A stretch of DNA of 19,053 bases from Chloroflexota bacterium (lineage in GTDB: Bacteria; Chloroflexota; Dehalococcoidia; JACQGW01), in contig JACQGW010000165.1 of assembly GCA_016199325.1 (NCBI GenBank), positions 1-19,053 of the forward strand, written 5' to 3'. The notes below the pieces were generated by a model. The model worked only from the letters and a program-made list of their open reading frames with translations. It had not been told where the DNA came from and searched no databases. Shown here piece by piece: positions 1-7,632 of the stretch. The position numbers were made by a program, and so were the translations under genes. The stretch's first letter is position 1. Each line of letters begins with the position of its first letter.

Positions 1-37
1 ACGCCAAGACGCCAAGACCGCCAAGGGGACGCCAAGA
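1..37. repeat. Short direct repeat of CGCCAAG(A/G) at the left edge
   Basis: Four copies of an 8-base unit, CGCCAAGA or CGCCAAGG, begin at positions 2, 10, 19 and 30, with 0 to 3 extra bases between copies. The array is cut by the window edge, so its full length and any inverted partner arm upstream cannot be seen. It lies upstream of rnpM, where nusA would be expected off-window. It resembles the low-complexity short-period repeats found at 442-534 and 4708-4787, but the unit is different. No coding potential is evident; positions 38-133 also hold no recognisable gene. Confidence 0.75.
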
Positions 38-133
38 ATGCTGGTTGTTCGCTTGGTCGATCCCTGCACAAGCTGTGCTAGCGCGGTCGAACGGTTCACG
101 TTTGGACGGTTGCTTTTGTTCGCGGGATCCGGA

Positions 134-487
134 ATGACAGCAAAGGCGAAGAAAGCCCAGCCCGTTCCGCGCAGGCATGTGCCGCAACGAACGTGCGTGG
201 CCTGCCGGCAGGTCCGGGCGAAACGGGACCTGGTCCGCATCGTGCGCGCGGCCGACGGCGCGGTGCGCGTCGACCCGACGGGCAAGCTGGCCGGGCGAGG
301 CGCCTACATCTGTCGGGCGCGGCCGTGCTGGGAACAGGGCCTGCGGGCACACGCGCTGGAACACGCGCTGAAGACCAGCCTGTCGGCCGAGGATCGCGCC
401 GGGCTCGTCGCCTTTGCGCAGACGCTGCCGGCGACGCTGGGGGTCGGGGGGCCAGGGGATGGGGGCCAGGGGCCAGGAGCCGGCTAG
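134..487 (+). CDS. rnpM: RNase P modulator RnpM (YlxR family)
   Basis: This 117-residue protein belongs to the YlxR/DUF448 family, a small basic RNA-binding protein. In Bacillus it binds and modulates RNase P (established for the family). The hallmark N-terminal motif RTCVACRQ is followed by RDLVRIVR. The second conserved segment, GRGAYIC followed by a Cys-Trp pair and a helical tail, is also present. An upstream in-frame ATG at 38 would add 32 residues of unlike composition, so the ATG at 134 was chosen; its ribosome-binding site is weak. It lies directly upstream of infB as in the standard nusA-ylxR-infB order; the L7Ae-like gene often placed between them is missing. The last 15 or so residues are Gly/Pro/Gln-rich because they are encoded by a heptad DNA repeat, so the native C-terminus was probably shorter. 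Confidence 0.93.
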   Translation: MTAKAKKAQPVPRRHVPQRTCVACRQVRAKRDLVRIVRAADGAVRVDPTGKLAGRGAYICRARPCWEQGLRAHALEHALKTSLSAEDRAGLVAFAQTLPATLGVGGPGDGGQGPGAG

Positions 488-534
488 GAGCGGCGCTTCG
501 CCTCTCCCTGACCCGTGGCCCCCGATTCCCGACC
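442..534. repeat. Inverted heptad-repeat hairpin between rnpM and infB
   Basis: The left arm (442-483) is six consecutive 7-bp units: GGTCGGG, GGGCCAG, GGGATGG, GGGCCAG, GGGCCAG, GAGCCGG. On the opposite strand the right arm (534 back to about 501) reads GGTCGGG, AATCGGG, GGCCACG, GGTCAGG, GAGAGG. It has the same period and starting unit, so the two arms can pair as a long imperfect hairpin. The left arm encodes the tail of RnpM and contains its stop codon nearby. The right arm ends just before the infB Shine-Dalgarno site. The period-7 inverted design matches the element at 4708-4787 although the unit sequence differs. Confidence 0.75.
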
Positions 535-553
535 CCTACGAAGGAGGAGCACT

Positions 554-2455
554 ATGGCACTACGAACATCTGGTCCGCCGAGAGGCCGCGGCGCGCGGCG
601 AGGGGGGAGCCGCGGGCGCGGTTCGGCACGCCCTTCGATGATCGGCCGGCCACGCTTCGGACCCCCGGTGGCAGTGGTCGAGCGCCCGCGCACGATTGAG
701 CTGCCCCCGAGCATCTCCGTGAAAGAGATGGCCGACCTCATGAGCGTGAATCCCGTCGAGGTGCTCAAGCACCTCATCAAGGGCGGGATCATGGCGAACA
801 TCAACCAGGTCATCGACTACGAGGTCGCCACCCAGATCGCCACCGAAATGGGCTTCGAGGTCACGCAGGCGCCGCGGCCCGAGGTTGAAGAGACGGGCGC
901 GCCGCGTGACCTCGGCCAACTGCGAAAGTACGTCGAGGCGGAGCGCGAGGGACTCGAGAGCCGGCCGCCGATCGTCACGATCATGGGCCACGTCGATCAT
1001 GGCAAGACGAGCCTCCTGGACGCCATCCGGCATACGAACGTGACCGAGCGAGAGGCTGGCGGCATCACTCAGCACATCGGCGCCTATCAGGCCGAGCTGC
1101 ACAACCAGAAGATCACCTTCCTCGACACGCCCGGCCACGAGGCCTTTACGGCCATGCGCGCCCGCGGTGCCCAGGTCACCGACGTCGCCGTCCTCGTCGT
1201 CGCGGCGGACGACGGCGTCATGCCCCAGACCGTCGAGGCCATCGACCACGCCCGCGCGGCCGGCGTGCCGATCGTCGTGGCGATCAACAAGATCGACAAG
1301 CCGAACGCCAACGTGGACCGGGTCAAGAACGAGCTGGCCGAGCTCGGGCTGGTCCCGGAGGAGTGGGGCGGCGAGACCGTGATGGTGCCGGTTTCGGCAA
1401 AGCGCCGGGAGGGCATCGACGCCCTGCTGGAGATGATCCTGCTCGTCGCCGAGATCCAGGAGCTGCGGGCAAACCCCAACCGGCCGGCCGTCGGCGCCGT
1501 CGTCGAAGCCAAGCTCGACAAGAACCGGGGGCCGGTCGCGACGCTGCTCGTGCGAACGGGCACCCTGCGGCCGAGCGACTTCGTCGTGGTCGGCGAGACC
1601 TACGGCCGGATCAAGGCGATGCTGAACGAGCACGGCAAGCGGCTGAAGAAGGCCGACCCGGCCGCGCCGGTCGAGGTGCTCGGGTTGAACGCCGTGCCGC
1701 AGGCCGGCGATACGTTCGAGGTCGTCCCCGACGAGAAGGCGGCCCGGGCGAAGACGGAGGAGCGCCTCCGGCTGCGCGAGGCCGAGGCGGCCGGCGCCCA
1801 CCGGGGGCCCCGACTGGAGGAGCTGTTCGGCGAGGTCCAGGCCGGCAAGATCAAGGACCTCAACATCATCCTGAAGACCGACGTCCAGGGCTCCATCGAG
1901 CCCATCCGCAACTCGCTCACCCAGCTCTCGGCCGAGAACGTGAAGGTGCGGGTCCTCCATACCGGCGCCGGCAGCATCACGGAATCGGACGTCATGCTGG
2001 CAGTGGCCTCCAAGGCCATCATCATCGGCTTCACCACCCGGGTCGAGCACGGGGCGCGGCGCATGGCCGACCAGGAAGGCGTCGACATCCGGATGTACCA
2101 GGTCATCTACGAGCTGGTGGACGACGTCAAGAAGGCGCTGACGGGCCTCCTCGAGCCCAAGTTCGTCGACGTCGTCGAGGGCCACGCCGAGGTCCGGCAG
2201 GTCTTCAAGATCGCCCGTCGTGACGCGATCGCCGGGTCGTACGTCACGGACGGCAAGATCACCCGAAGCGGCCAGGTCCGAGTGCTGCGCGGCGGCCAGA
2301 AGCTGTGGGAGGGCCGCGTCGCCAGCCTGAAGCGGTTCAAGGACGACGTGCGCGAGGTCGCCGCCGGCTACGAGTGCGGCATTGCCATCGAGGGGTTCAG
2401 CGACTTCGAGCCGGGCGACGTCCTCGAATTCTACAGGAAGGAACGAGCGACCTAG
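554..2455 (+). CDS. infB: Translation initiation factor IF-2
   Basis: This 633-residue GTPase delivers initiator fMet-tRNA to the ribosomal P site and promotes subunit joining. After an Arg/Gly-rich N-terminus (residues about 5-30), an IF2_N helical domain spans about 46-100. The G domain follows: P-loop GHVDHGKT at 145-152, DTPGHE at 191-196, NKID at 245-248 and SAK at 281-283. Domains II, III and the fMet-tRNA-binding C domain complete the protein. It is short compared with enterobacterial IF2 because the long charged N-terminal region is nearly absent. The start is the ATG at 554, preceded by a strong AAGGAGG at 541-547; an upstream in-frame start at 515 would lie inside the repeat. Only 2 nt separate its stop from rbfA, indicating cotranscription. 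Confidence 0.98.
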   Translation: MALRTSGPPRGRGARRGGSRGRGSARPSMIGRPRFGPPVAVVERPRTIELPPSISVKEMADLMSVNPVEVLKHLIKGGIMANINQVIDYEVATQIATEMGFEVTQAPRPEVEETGAPRDLGQLRKYVEAEREGLESRPPIVTIMGHVDHGKTSLLDAIRHTNVTEREAGGITQHIGAYQAELHNQKITFLDTPGHEAFTAMRARGAQVTDVAVLVVAADDGVMPQTVEAIDHARAAGVPIVVAINKIDKPNANVDRVKNELAELGLVPEEWGGETVMVPVSAKRREGIDALLEMILLVAEIQELRANPNRPAVGAVVEAKLDKNRGPVATLLVRTGTLRPSDFVVVGETYGRIKAMLNEHGKRLKKADPAAPVEVLGLNAVPQAGDTFEVVPDEKAARAKTEERLRLREAEAAGAHRGPRLEELFGEVQAGKIKDLNIILKTDVQGSIEPIRNSLTQLSAENVKVRVLHTGAGSITESDVMLAVASKAIIIGFTTRVEHGARRMADQEGVDIRMYQVIYELVDDVKKALTGLLEPKFVDVVEGHAEVRQVFKIARRDAIAGSYVTDGKITRSGQVRVLRGGQKLWEGRVASLKRFKDDVREVAAGYECGIAIEGFSDFEPGDVLEFYRKERAT

Positions 2456-2457
2456 CC

Positions 2458-2838
2458 ATGGCACGCCGCCATGAACGAGTCGGCGAGCTCCTCCGCGCCG
2501 AGCTCGCCGACCTCCTGCGCAAGGAGATCCGGGACCCTCGCCTTCAGCGGCTGGTCTCGGTCACCGGCGTGGACGTGACGCCCGATCTGAAGCTCGCTCG
2601 CGTCTACGTCAGCGTGCTGGGGGACGAAGCGGACAAGCGCGAGGCGCTGCGGGGACTCGCCCGTGCTGCGGGCTACTTGCGAACGGAGCTCGCCCAGCGC
2701 GTGGACCTGCGACGCACGCCCGAGCTCCAGTTCAAGCTGGACGAATCGATCGAGCGAGGGATGCGGATCCTCGAGCTCCTGAAAGAGGTGGCGCCCTCGC
2801 CCAGCCCGCCGCCGAGCGACCATGACCGGTCTGATTGA
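2458..2838 (+). CDS. rbfA: 30S ribosome-binding factor A
   Basis: This 126-residue RbfA assists late 30S maturation and 16S rRNA 5' processing by binding the small subunit (family knowledge). It has the family opening ARRHERVGELLRAELADLLR, then DPRL and a beta-strand segment LKLARVYVSVLG, and ends in the RTPELQFKLDESIERG signature of the type-II KH fold. The start ATG at 2458 lies 2 nt after the infB stop. The 3' end overlaps the next gene by 17 nt, so translational coupling is likely. The C-terminal tail is Pro/Ser-rich and partly encoded by the overlap with nrnA. Confidence 0.96.
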   Translation: MARRHERVGELLRAELADLLRKEIRDPRLQRLVSVTGVDVTPDLKLARVYVSVLGDEADKREALRGLARAAGYLRTELAQRVDLRRTPELQFKLDESIERGMRILELLKEVAPSPSPPPSDHDRSD

Positions 2839-3793
2839 TCTGCTCCGCCGGGCCCGCAGCGTCATGATCGTGACGCATCAGGGCCCCGACGCCGATGGGT
2901 TTGGCGCCTGCCTTGCCCTCGGCGCCGCGCTCGGCCAGATGAACGTGCCCGCGACGGTCGTCCTGACCGACCCGGCGCCGGCGGAGTTCAACGCGACGGC
3001 GACCGGCGTCGCCATCGCCGCCCGGCCACCCGACCCGCCGCCGGACGTCGTCGTCGTCTTCGACACCGGCGACCTCGGACGCCTCGGCGGCACCTACGAC
3101 GCCGCTCTCTTCGCCCGCGCCACCGTGGTAAACGTCGACCACCACCTGAGCAACACGCTCTTCGGCGCCGTCAACGTCGTCGATCCCGCCGCCGCCGCCG
3201 CCTGTGAGATCCTCTACGACCTGCTGATCGCGCTCGACGTGGCGATCGACACCCGAATGGCAGAATGGCTGCTCATGGGGCTGGTCTACGATACCCAGGG
3301 CTTCCGGACCCCGAGCACCACCGCCCGGACGCTGCGGGTCGCCGCCGACCTCGTCGAACGCGGGGCGTCCATCGCCGACGTCGCCGACGCCGTGTTCCAC
3401 CACCGGCCGCTCGCCTGGCTCAAGGTCGTCGGGCTGCTCGCCGCCCATGCCCAACTGACGGGCACCGTCCTCTGGGCCGAGGTGACCCCGGACCTGCTGG
3501 CGCTGGCCGGTGCCGAGTCCGACGATCTCAACGGCGTGATCAATCAGCTCTTCGCCGTCAAGGGGCCGAGCGCCGTCGTTCTCTTCCGGCCGAGCGAGAC
3601 CGGCGACCACCGGGTCAGCGCCCGCTGTCGCGATCCTATCAACGTGGCGGGCGTCTGCGCAGCCTTCGGCGGCGGCGGCCACGCCCGCGCCGCCGGCTGC
3701 ACGCTCTCGGGCCCCTGGCCTGAGCAGCGCGACGCGTTCCTGGCAGCGTTGAACGCGCACATCGAGGCGGCGACGGCGATCCCGGCCGGGTAG
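2822..3793 (+). CDS. nrnA: DHH-family bifunctional oligoribonuclease/pAp phosphatase (NrnA-like)
   Basis: This 323-residue DHH/DHHA1 phosphoesterase is expected to degrade short RNA oligomers (nanoRNA) and dephosphorylate 3',5'-pAp using Mn2+ (family knowledge). Visible metal motifs are THQGPDADG (His19, Asp23, Asp25), FDTGD (Asp81), the signature VDHHLSN (Asp106-His107-His108) and the later VYDTQG aspartate. The C-terminal DHHA1 domain ends with the substrate-binding GGGGHARAAG motif near residues 278-287. Length is normal for NrnA. Its ATG overlaps the last 17 nt of rbfA in another frame. The position between rbfA and truB is the usual location of nrnA in Gram-positive-type genomes. Confidence 0.93.
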   Translation: MTGLIDLLRRARSVMIVTHQGPDADGFGACLALGAALGQMNVPATVVLTDPAPAEFNATATGVAIAARPPDPPPDVVVVFDTGDLGRLGGTYDAALFARATVVNVDHHLSNTLFGAVNVVDPAAAAACEILYDLLIALDVAIDTRMAEWLLMGLVYDTQGFRTPSTTARTLRVAADLVERGASIADVADAVFHHRPLAWLKVVGLLAAHAQLTGTVLWAEVTPDLLALAGAESDDLNGVINQLFAVKGPSAVVLFRPSETGDHRVSARCRDPINVAGVCAAFGGGGHARAAGCTLSGPWPEQRDAFLAALNAHIEAATAIPAG

Positions 3794-3801
3794 CGATCAC
3801 T

Positions 3802-4710
3802 ATGGACCCGAGCCGCACGTCGGGCATTTTGAACCTTGACAAGCCCAGGGGGTTGACGTCGTTCGACGTCGTCGGCCGGGTCCGGCGGATCGCCGGGCAG
3901 CGCCGGGTCGGCCACGCCGGCACGCTCGATCCGATGGCGACCGGCGTGCTGGTCGTCTGTCTGGGCCAGGCAACCAGGGTCGTCCCGTACCTGACGGACC
4001 AGCCCAAGGCGTACCAGGCCGACGTCACCTTTGGCGTCGAGACGGATACCTACGACGCCGAGGGGCAGGTCACCGGCCGCCACGACGCCGATAGTCTGAC
4101 GGCCGATCGGGTGGAGCAGGCGCTGGCCGGCTTCCGGGGGGTCGTCGAGCAGGTCCCGCCGATGTACAGCGCCTTGAAGCGAGGGGGACAGCGGCTCTAT
4201 GCACTGGCCCGGGCCGGCGTCGAGGTCGATCGGGCGCCGCGTCGGGTCGTGGTCCACGAGCTGCGGCTGGTCGAGTGGCATCCGCCCGTGGCGACGCTGG
4301 AGATCCGGTGCAGCAAGGGCACCTACGTCCGATCGCTCGCCCACGATCTGGGCGAACGGCTCGGCGTTGGCGCGATGCTCAGCCGGCTCGTCCGGACCGC
4401 CAGCGGACCGTTTCGCATCGCCGAGGCTCGAACGATGGAGGCAGTCGAGGCAGCCTACCGCCAGGGCTGGTGGCCGGAGGTGCTGGCAGCGCCGGACGAG
4501 GGCCTGCTCAGTTGGCCGGCGATGGTGGTGGGGAGCCACACCGAGCGCCGGCTCCGCACCGGCCAGCCGATCCGGGCGGCGAGCGCCGCCGCCGATCGTT
4601 GCCGGGTCTATTCGATAGGTGGTAAGCTGGTGGCGCTCCTGCGGGGTCAGGGGCCAACCTGGCGCCCAGAAACGGTCTTCGCGCCAGAAGAAGACGACGC
4701 AGCACTTTGA
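3802..4710 (+). CDS. truB: tRNA pseudouridine(55) synthase
   Basis: This 302-residue TruB isomerises U55 of the tRNA T-loop to pseudouridine. The N-terminal signature GILNLDKPRGLTSFDVV is followed by the catalytic loop HAGTLDPMATGVL with nucleophile Asp43. Further family motifs are KAYQADVTFGVETDTYDAEG, PPMYSALKRGGQRLY and the segment CSKGTYVRSLAHDLGERLG. The last 65 or so residues form the PUA-type RNA-binding tail. It starts 8 nt after nrnA. The stop codon TGA (4708-4710) is part of the left arm of the heptad hairpin downstream, so the repeat abuts the gene without changing the product. Confidence 0.97.
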   Translation: MDPSRTSGILNLDKPRGLTSFDVVGRVRRIAGQRRVGHAGTLDPMATGVLVVCLGQATRVVPYLTDQPKAYQADVTFGVETDTYDAEGQVTGRHDADSLTADRVEQALAGFRGVVEQVPPMYSALKRGGQRLYALARAGVEVDRAPRRVVVHELRLVEWHPPVATLEIRCSKGTYVRSLAHDLGERLGVGAMLSRLVRTASGPFRIAEARTMEAVEAAYRQGWWPEVLAAPDEGLLSWPAMVVGSHTERRLRTGQPIRAASAAADRCRVYSIGGKLVALLRGQGPTWRPETVFAPEEDDAAL

Positions 4711-4787
4711 CGAGTGATGGGTGATGGGTGATGAGTGAGCGGGAATCTACCACTCATCACCCATCACCCATCACCCATCACTCGTCA
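4708..4787. repeat. Heptad-repeat hairpin between truB and ribF
   Basis: The left arm (4708-4737) carries tandem GTGATGG units and ends in GTGATGAGTG. The right arm (4751-4787) is its exact reverse complement with one additional 7-bp unit: 37 bases against 30. The 13-base loop reads AGCGGGAATCTAC. The arms could form a stem of about 30 bp, and the one-unit difference points to slippage. It fills nearly all of the truB-ribF gap and includes the truB stop codon. It may act as a transcription attenuator or an RNA-stability element, or it may simply be a parasitic short repeat. Confidence 0.9.
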
Positions 4788-4798
4788 TTCGAAGGATC

Positions 4799-5716
4799 AT
4801 GGAGATCGTGCGTGAGCTGAGAAACCTGGAACCCGGCCCGGACGTGGCCCTGACCATCGGCAGCTTCGACGGGGTGCATCGGGCCCACCGCCGGCTGTTC
4901 GATCAGGTGGTGGCGCGCGCCCGATCGCTCGGCGGTCAGGCGGTGGCCATCACGTTCGACCCGCACCCGCGCGCCGTGTTGACGCCGAACAACCCGCCGT
5001 TTCTGCTGACGACCGTCGAGCAGCGGCTCCTGCTGATGGAGCAGGCCGGCCTGGACCTGGCCGTCGTGATGACTTTCGATCGCGCGCTGGCCTCACTCTC
5101 GGCCCGCGCCTTCATGGAGCTGCTGGGCAGCCATCTCCGGGTGCGCGAGCTCGTCGTCGGGCCGAACTTTGCGCTGGGACGCGGCCGCGAAGGGACGGTC
5201 GAGCGGCTCATCGACCTCGGCCACGACCTGGGCTACACGGTCACCGTGATCCCACCCGTCGAGATCGAGGGGATGCTGATCAGCAGCACGGCGACCCGCG
5301 AGGCGCTCGCCCGTGGCGACGTCGAGCTGGCGGCCCGCATGCTCGGCCGGCCGGCGACCGTCGAGGGCAAGGTGGTCGAGGGGTTCCGGCGCGGCCGGTC
5401 CATCGGCTTCCCGACCGCCAACATCGCCACCGATCCGAGCATGATCGTGCCGGCCAATGGCGTCTACGCCGTCCGGCTGACGCTGGACGATCACACCTAC
5501 CCGGCCGTCGCCAACATCGGCGTGCGGCCGACGTTCGAGGGCTCCCAGCGCTCCGTCGAGGTCCACATCTTCGACTTCGACGCCGACATCTACGGCCGGC
5601 GAGTCGGCGTCGCCTTCATCCACCGGCTCCGCGACGAGCGCAAGTTCGCCGGCATCGCCGAGCTCGTCGCCCAGATCCGCCACGACGCCGAGCAGGCACG
5701 ACAACTGCTCGGATAG
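4799..5716 (+). CDS. ribF: Bifunctional riboflavin kinase/FMN adenylyltransferase
   Basis: This 305-residue RibF converts riboflavin to FMN and then FAD. The N-terminal FMN adenylyltransferase domain (about 1-180) has IGSFDGVHRAH (residues 20-30), TFDPHPRAVL, GPNFALGRGREG and the SSTATREAL segment. The C-terminal flavokinase domain (about 185-305) has EGKVVEGFRRGRSIGFPTANI, NGVYAV, VANIGVRPTF and a helix with FIHRLRDERKF. The usual HxGH nucleotidyltransferase motif reads His-Arg-Ala-His here. The ATG at 4799 has GAAGGA only about 2 nt upstream, an unusually tight spacing, but the N-terminal length fits the family. The stop TAG is part of the 5-bp target duplication of the adjacent mobile element. 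Confidence 0.96.
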   Translation: MEIVRELRNLEPGPDVALTIGSFDGVHRAHRRLFDQVVARARSLGGQAVAITFDPHPRAVLTPNNPPFLLTTVEQRLLLMEQAGLDLAVVMTFDRALASLSARAFMELLGSHLRVRELVVGPNFALGRGREGTVERLIDLGHDLGYTVTVIPPVEIEGMLISSTATREALARGDVELAARMLGRPATVEGKVVEGFRRGRSIGFPTANIATDPSMIVPANGVYAVRLTLDDHTYPAVANIGVRPTFEGSQRSVEVHIFDFDADIYGRRVGVAFIHRLRDERKFAGIAELVAQIRHDAEQARQLLG

Positions 5717-5718
5717 AA

Positions 5719-6073
5719 CCTTACTTTTCGCTAACATGGCAGACAGGCGGACTGTTTCGACGGCGTGATGGTCGCAGTCCTCGTGCTGTCTGCGTGGTGG
5801 TCTCGGTTCTTTTTGGCGCCAATCCAGGGACTTCTGCCGGCGCTCGCGTGATGGAATCCCCGCAACACGAGCGAGGCCGGTCGGAGCTGCTGCGGGCGGC
5901 GTGTTTCCGAGAACGCCGTGGTGCCGACGGCGTTCTCGGAAACACGCCACTGTCCATCCGCCGACGGCGGGGCAGTCCCAGATTGCCCGCCAATAAAGGC
6001 CAAACTCGCACTGGTGGCCGCTTTCGGCCCGGCCGCCTTGGACGGCAGCCTGCTATTTTAGCGAAAAGTAAGG
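5719..6073. mobile_element. 355-bp foldback MITE-like element inserted at the ribF stop codon
   Basis: The ends are a perfect 16-bp terminal inverted repeat, CCTTACTTTTCGCTAA at 5719-5734 and its reverse complement at 6058-6073. With two mismatches it extends to 24 bp. The flanks are a 5-bp direct duplication, TAGAA, at 5714-5718 and 6074-6078, typical of transposition. The two halves are degenerate inverted copies: for example 5813-5832 pairs with 5974-5993, and a perfect 22-bp stem (5898-5919 with 5927-5948) with a 7-nt loop lies near the centre. No transposase or convincing reading frame is present, so it is non-autonomous and would be mobilised in trans. The TSD contains the TAG of ribF, so the insertion preserved the coding sequence while separating it from its downstream terminator. 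Confidence 0.88.
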
Positions 6074-6117
6074 TAGAACATCGGGCCGGTAATCGGCAAG
6101 CCAGGCTGCCGCCGTGA

Positions 6118-6151
6118 ACGGCGGGCCAACTCCGAAGCCCAAGCCCGCCGT
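6118..6151 (+). terminator. GC-rich hairpin, probable end of the ribF operon
   Basis: Arms ACGGCGGGC (6118-6126) and GCCCGCCGT (6143-6151) are perfectly complementary around a 16-nt loop. No strong U-tract follows, only a short CTTTCC. Without the inserted foldback element this hairpin would lie about 45 nt after the ribF stop, a sensible terminator position. The rest of 6079-6293 shows no gene. Confidence 0.4.
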
Positions 6152-6293
6152 CACGAGCTTTCCAGATTGACCGGGTATGCCGGTCGCAGGGACGGCCCTG
6201 AGTGGTCACCTTTGGCAACGCCCATTCCGGGTTGTCTTCCGAAACTTCGTCGCGGCGATGCCGACGATAGTGGGTGTGGCCGATGCATACAGC

Positions 6294-7589
6294 CTATCTG
6301 CCCATGCGCTGGTCAGCGGAACGACTGTCCTCAGCGAGCAGTCCCGAGAACTCTCGCTTCATCTCGGTGACCTGATGTGTCAGACCAGCGCGCTCGGCCT
6401 CACGGACGACCTCCGTCGCGCGGCGTGAGGTATGCGCGGAGCCTGGTTCGATCTTGCTTCGCAGCCTTACCTCCGTCCGCTGCAGCAGGACGCGGTGAAG
6501 CGGTCCAAGACCATTGTGGACATCGGCCACCCTCTCCTGCCCGAGGCGCACCCAGTCCTCCGCGTCATGAAGACTCCTCCTCCCCCCGTGGTGGATTAGG
6601 CAATCTGCGAGCCGGTGATCAACGAGCGCCTCCATGACGCCCGTCGCAGTCCTCCTGGCGCGTTCGTGTACGCTGAGGGCACTAGCTACCGTCGGGTCCG
6701 GCAAACGGCGGAAGCTGCTGAGCTGATCGCCCAGGACATGCACTTCCCAGAATCCGAGACCTGATCGATACTCCCGCTTGAGATACTCCTCAGTCTTGAG
6801 GCTAACCTCGTAAGCCCGACGCGCCAGCCCGAGGTTGTTGAGCGCCACGGTCTCGGCCCGGTAGGCGTTGACGAGAAGCCACTGCTGTCGCCCCAGGAGC
6901 TTGCGCGGGTAGTCACCGCGAAGCAGCAACTCCTCCGCTTCACGGGCATGTGCCAGCGCGAGATCAGCCCGATTGAGCACGCATTCCGCATCGTGAGCGT
7001 ACATGAGCACGCGAGCTCGAAACAGCCCTGCTGAGACAGGATCAGTTCTTTCCAGCAAGAATGCGGAGAAAGCAGCGAGCGCGCGATACCGCCACCGAGC
7101 CTCGGACGGATCGATTGCGAAGCTCGCCGAACGATGAACGTCCTCGATCAACTCCGCAGTAATCCCGGCGTCGCCCAACTGGGCCTGACCCACGTTGAAG
7201 TCGTCCCTCCGCCGACGCGCTGATCCGAGACCGACGTGTCGCAGAAGCTCAGCCTCGTGCGCTGACGTAGGACATATGAGCTGTGCAAGCGCCCGAGCCG
7301 ACCGTTCCGAGGGCCACCGTGCCCATCCCTCGCCACAATCCGTGAGAACTGCGGATAACCATTCCGGTGACATCCCGATAGTACGCGCCGCCTGCCCCTT
7401 GGGAGCAGAAACGCCCTCCCGCGCGGCCCAATCGGACAGGTAACTGCTGATCAGATCTCTTGCGACGGCGCGGTGAAATGCCGGACCGAGGTCTAGCTCC
7501 AGCAGATCCACGCCGCTCCCAAACTCTCCCAAGAACTCAACTCCAGGAAGTGGCTTCTTAACAGACCGACAATATCGCGAGTATATCAT
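6294..7589 (-). CDS. HTH plus helical-repeat protein, regulator-like, unknown function
   Basis: The protein is 431 residues from the ATG at 7589; a GTG at 7511 with GGGAG upstream is an equally plausible start. Near residues 60-110 there is an XRE-like helix-turn-helix pattern (GQAARTIGMSPEWLSAVL, then a WPSERSARALAQLI helix). The rest is almost entirely alpha-helical and Ala/Leu/Arg-rich, with repeated amphipathic helices such as ALAHAREAEELLLRG and VALNNLGLARRAYEVSLKTEEYL, characteristic of TPR-type superhelices. That architecture is common in peptide- or signal-sensing regulators, but no specific family is recognised. Codon GC3 is clearly lower than in the core operon, suggesting horizontal acquisition. 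An in-frame extension upstream to 7667 would be antisense to another coding-like segment and is disfavoured. Confidence 0.7.
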   Translation of the reverse strand: MIYSRYCRSVKKPLPGVEFLGEFGSGVDLLELDLGPAFHRAVARDLISSYLSDWAAREGVSAPKGQAARTIGMSPEWLSAVLTDCGEGWARWPSERSARALAQLICPTSAHEAELLRHVGLGSARRRRDDFNVGQAQLGDAGITAELIEDVHRSASFAIDPSEARWRYRALAAFSAFLLERTDPVSAGLFRARVLMYAHDAECVLNRADLALAHAREAEELLLRGDYPRKLLGRQQWLLVNAYRAETVALNNLGLARRAYEVSLKTEEYLKREYRSGLGFWEVHVLGDQLSSFRRLPDPTVASALSVHERARRTATGVMEALVDHRLADCLIHHGGRRSLHDAEDWVRLGQERVADVHNGLGPLHRVLLQRTEVRLRSKIEPGSAHTSRRATEVVREAERAGLTHQVTEMKREFSGLLAEDSRSADQRMGR

Positions 7590-7632
7590 ACGCTGTGAGT
7601 CCTGCACGGGCAGGAGCCTGCTCAGTCCTTGA

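Noticed and set aside
560..2464. A 634-codon open frame antisense to infB
   Set aside because: It mirrors the infB codons. The product is a low-complexity Asp/Leu/Gly-rich sequence without motifs, while the + strand shows unambiguous IF2 domains. This is an artefact of high GC3.
5719..6073. Short reading frames inside the foldback element as a possible transposase
   Set aside because: The frames are under 110 codons and span palindromic DNA, with no catalytic motif on either strand.
6079..6293. Possible tRNA or structured RNA downstream of ribF
   Set aside because: Only a single GC hairpin is visible; there is no cloverleaf and no T-loop consensus.
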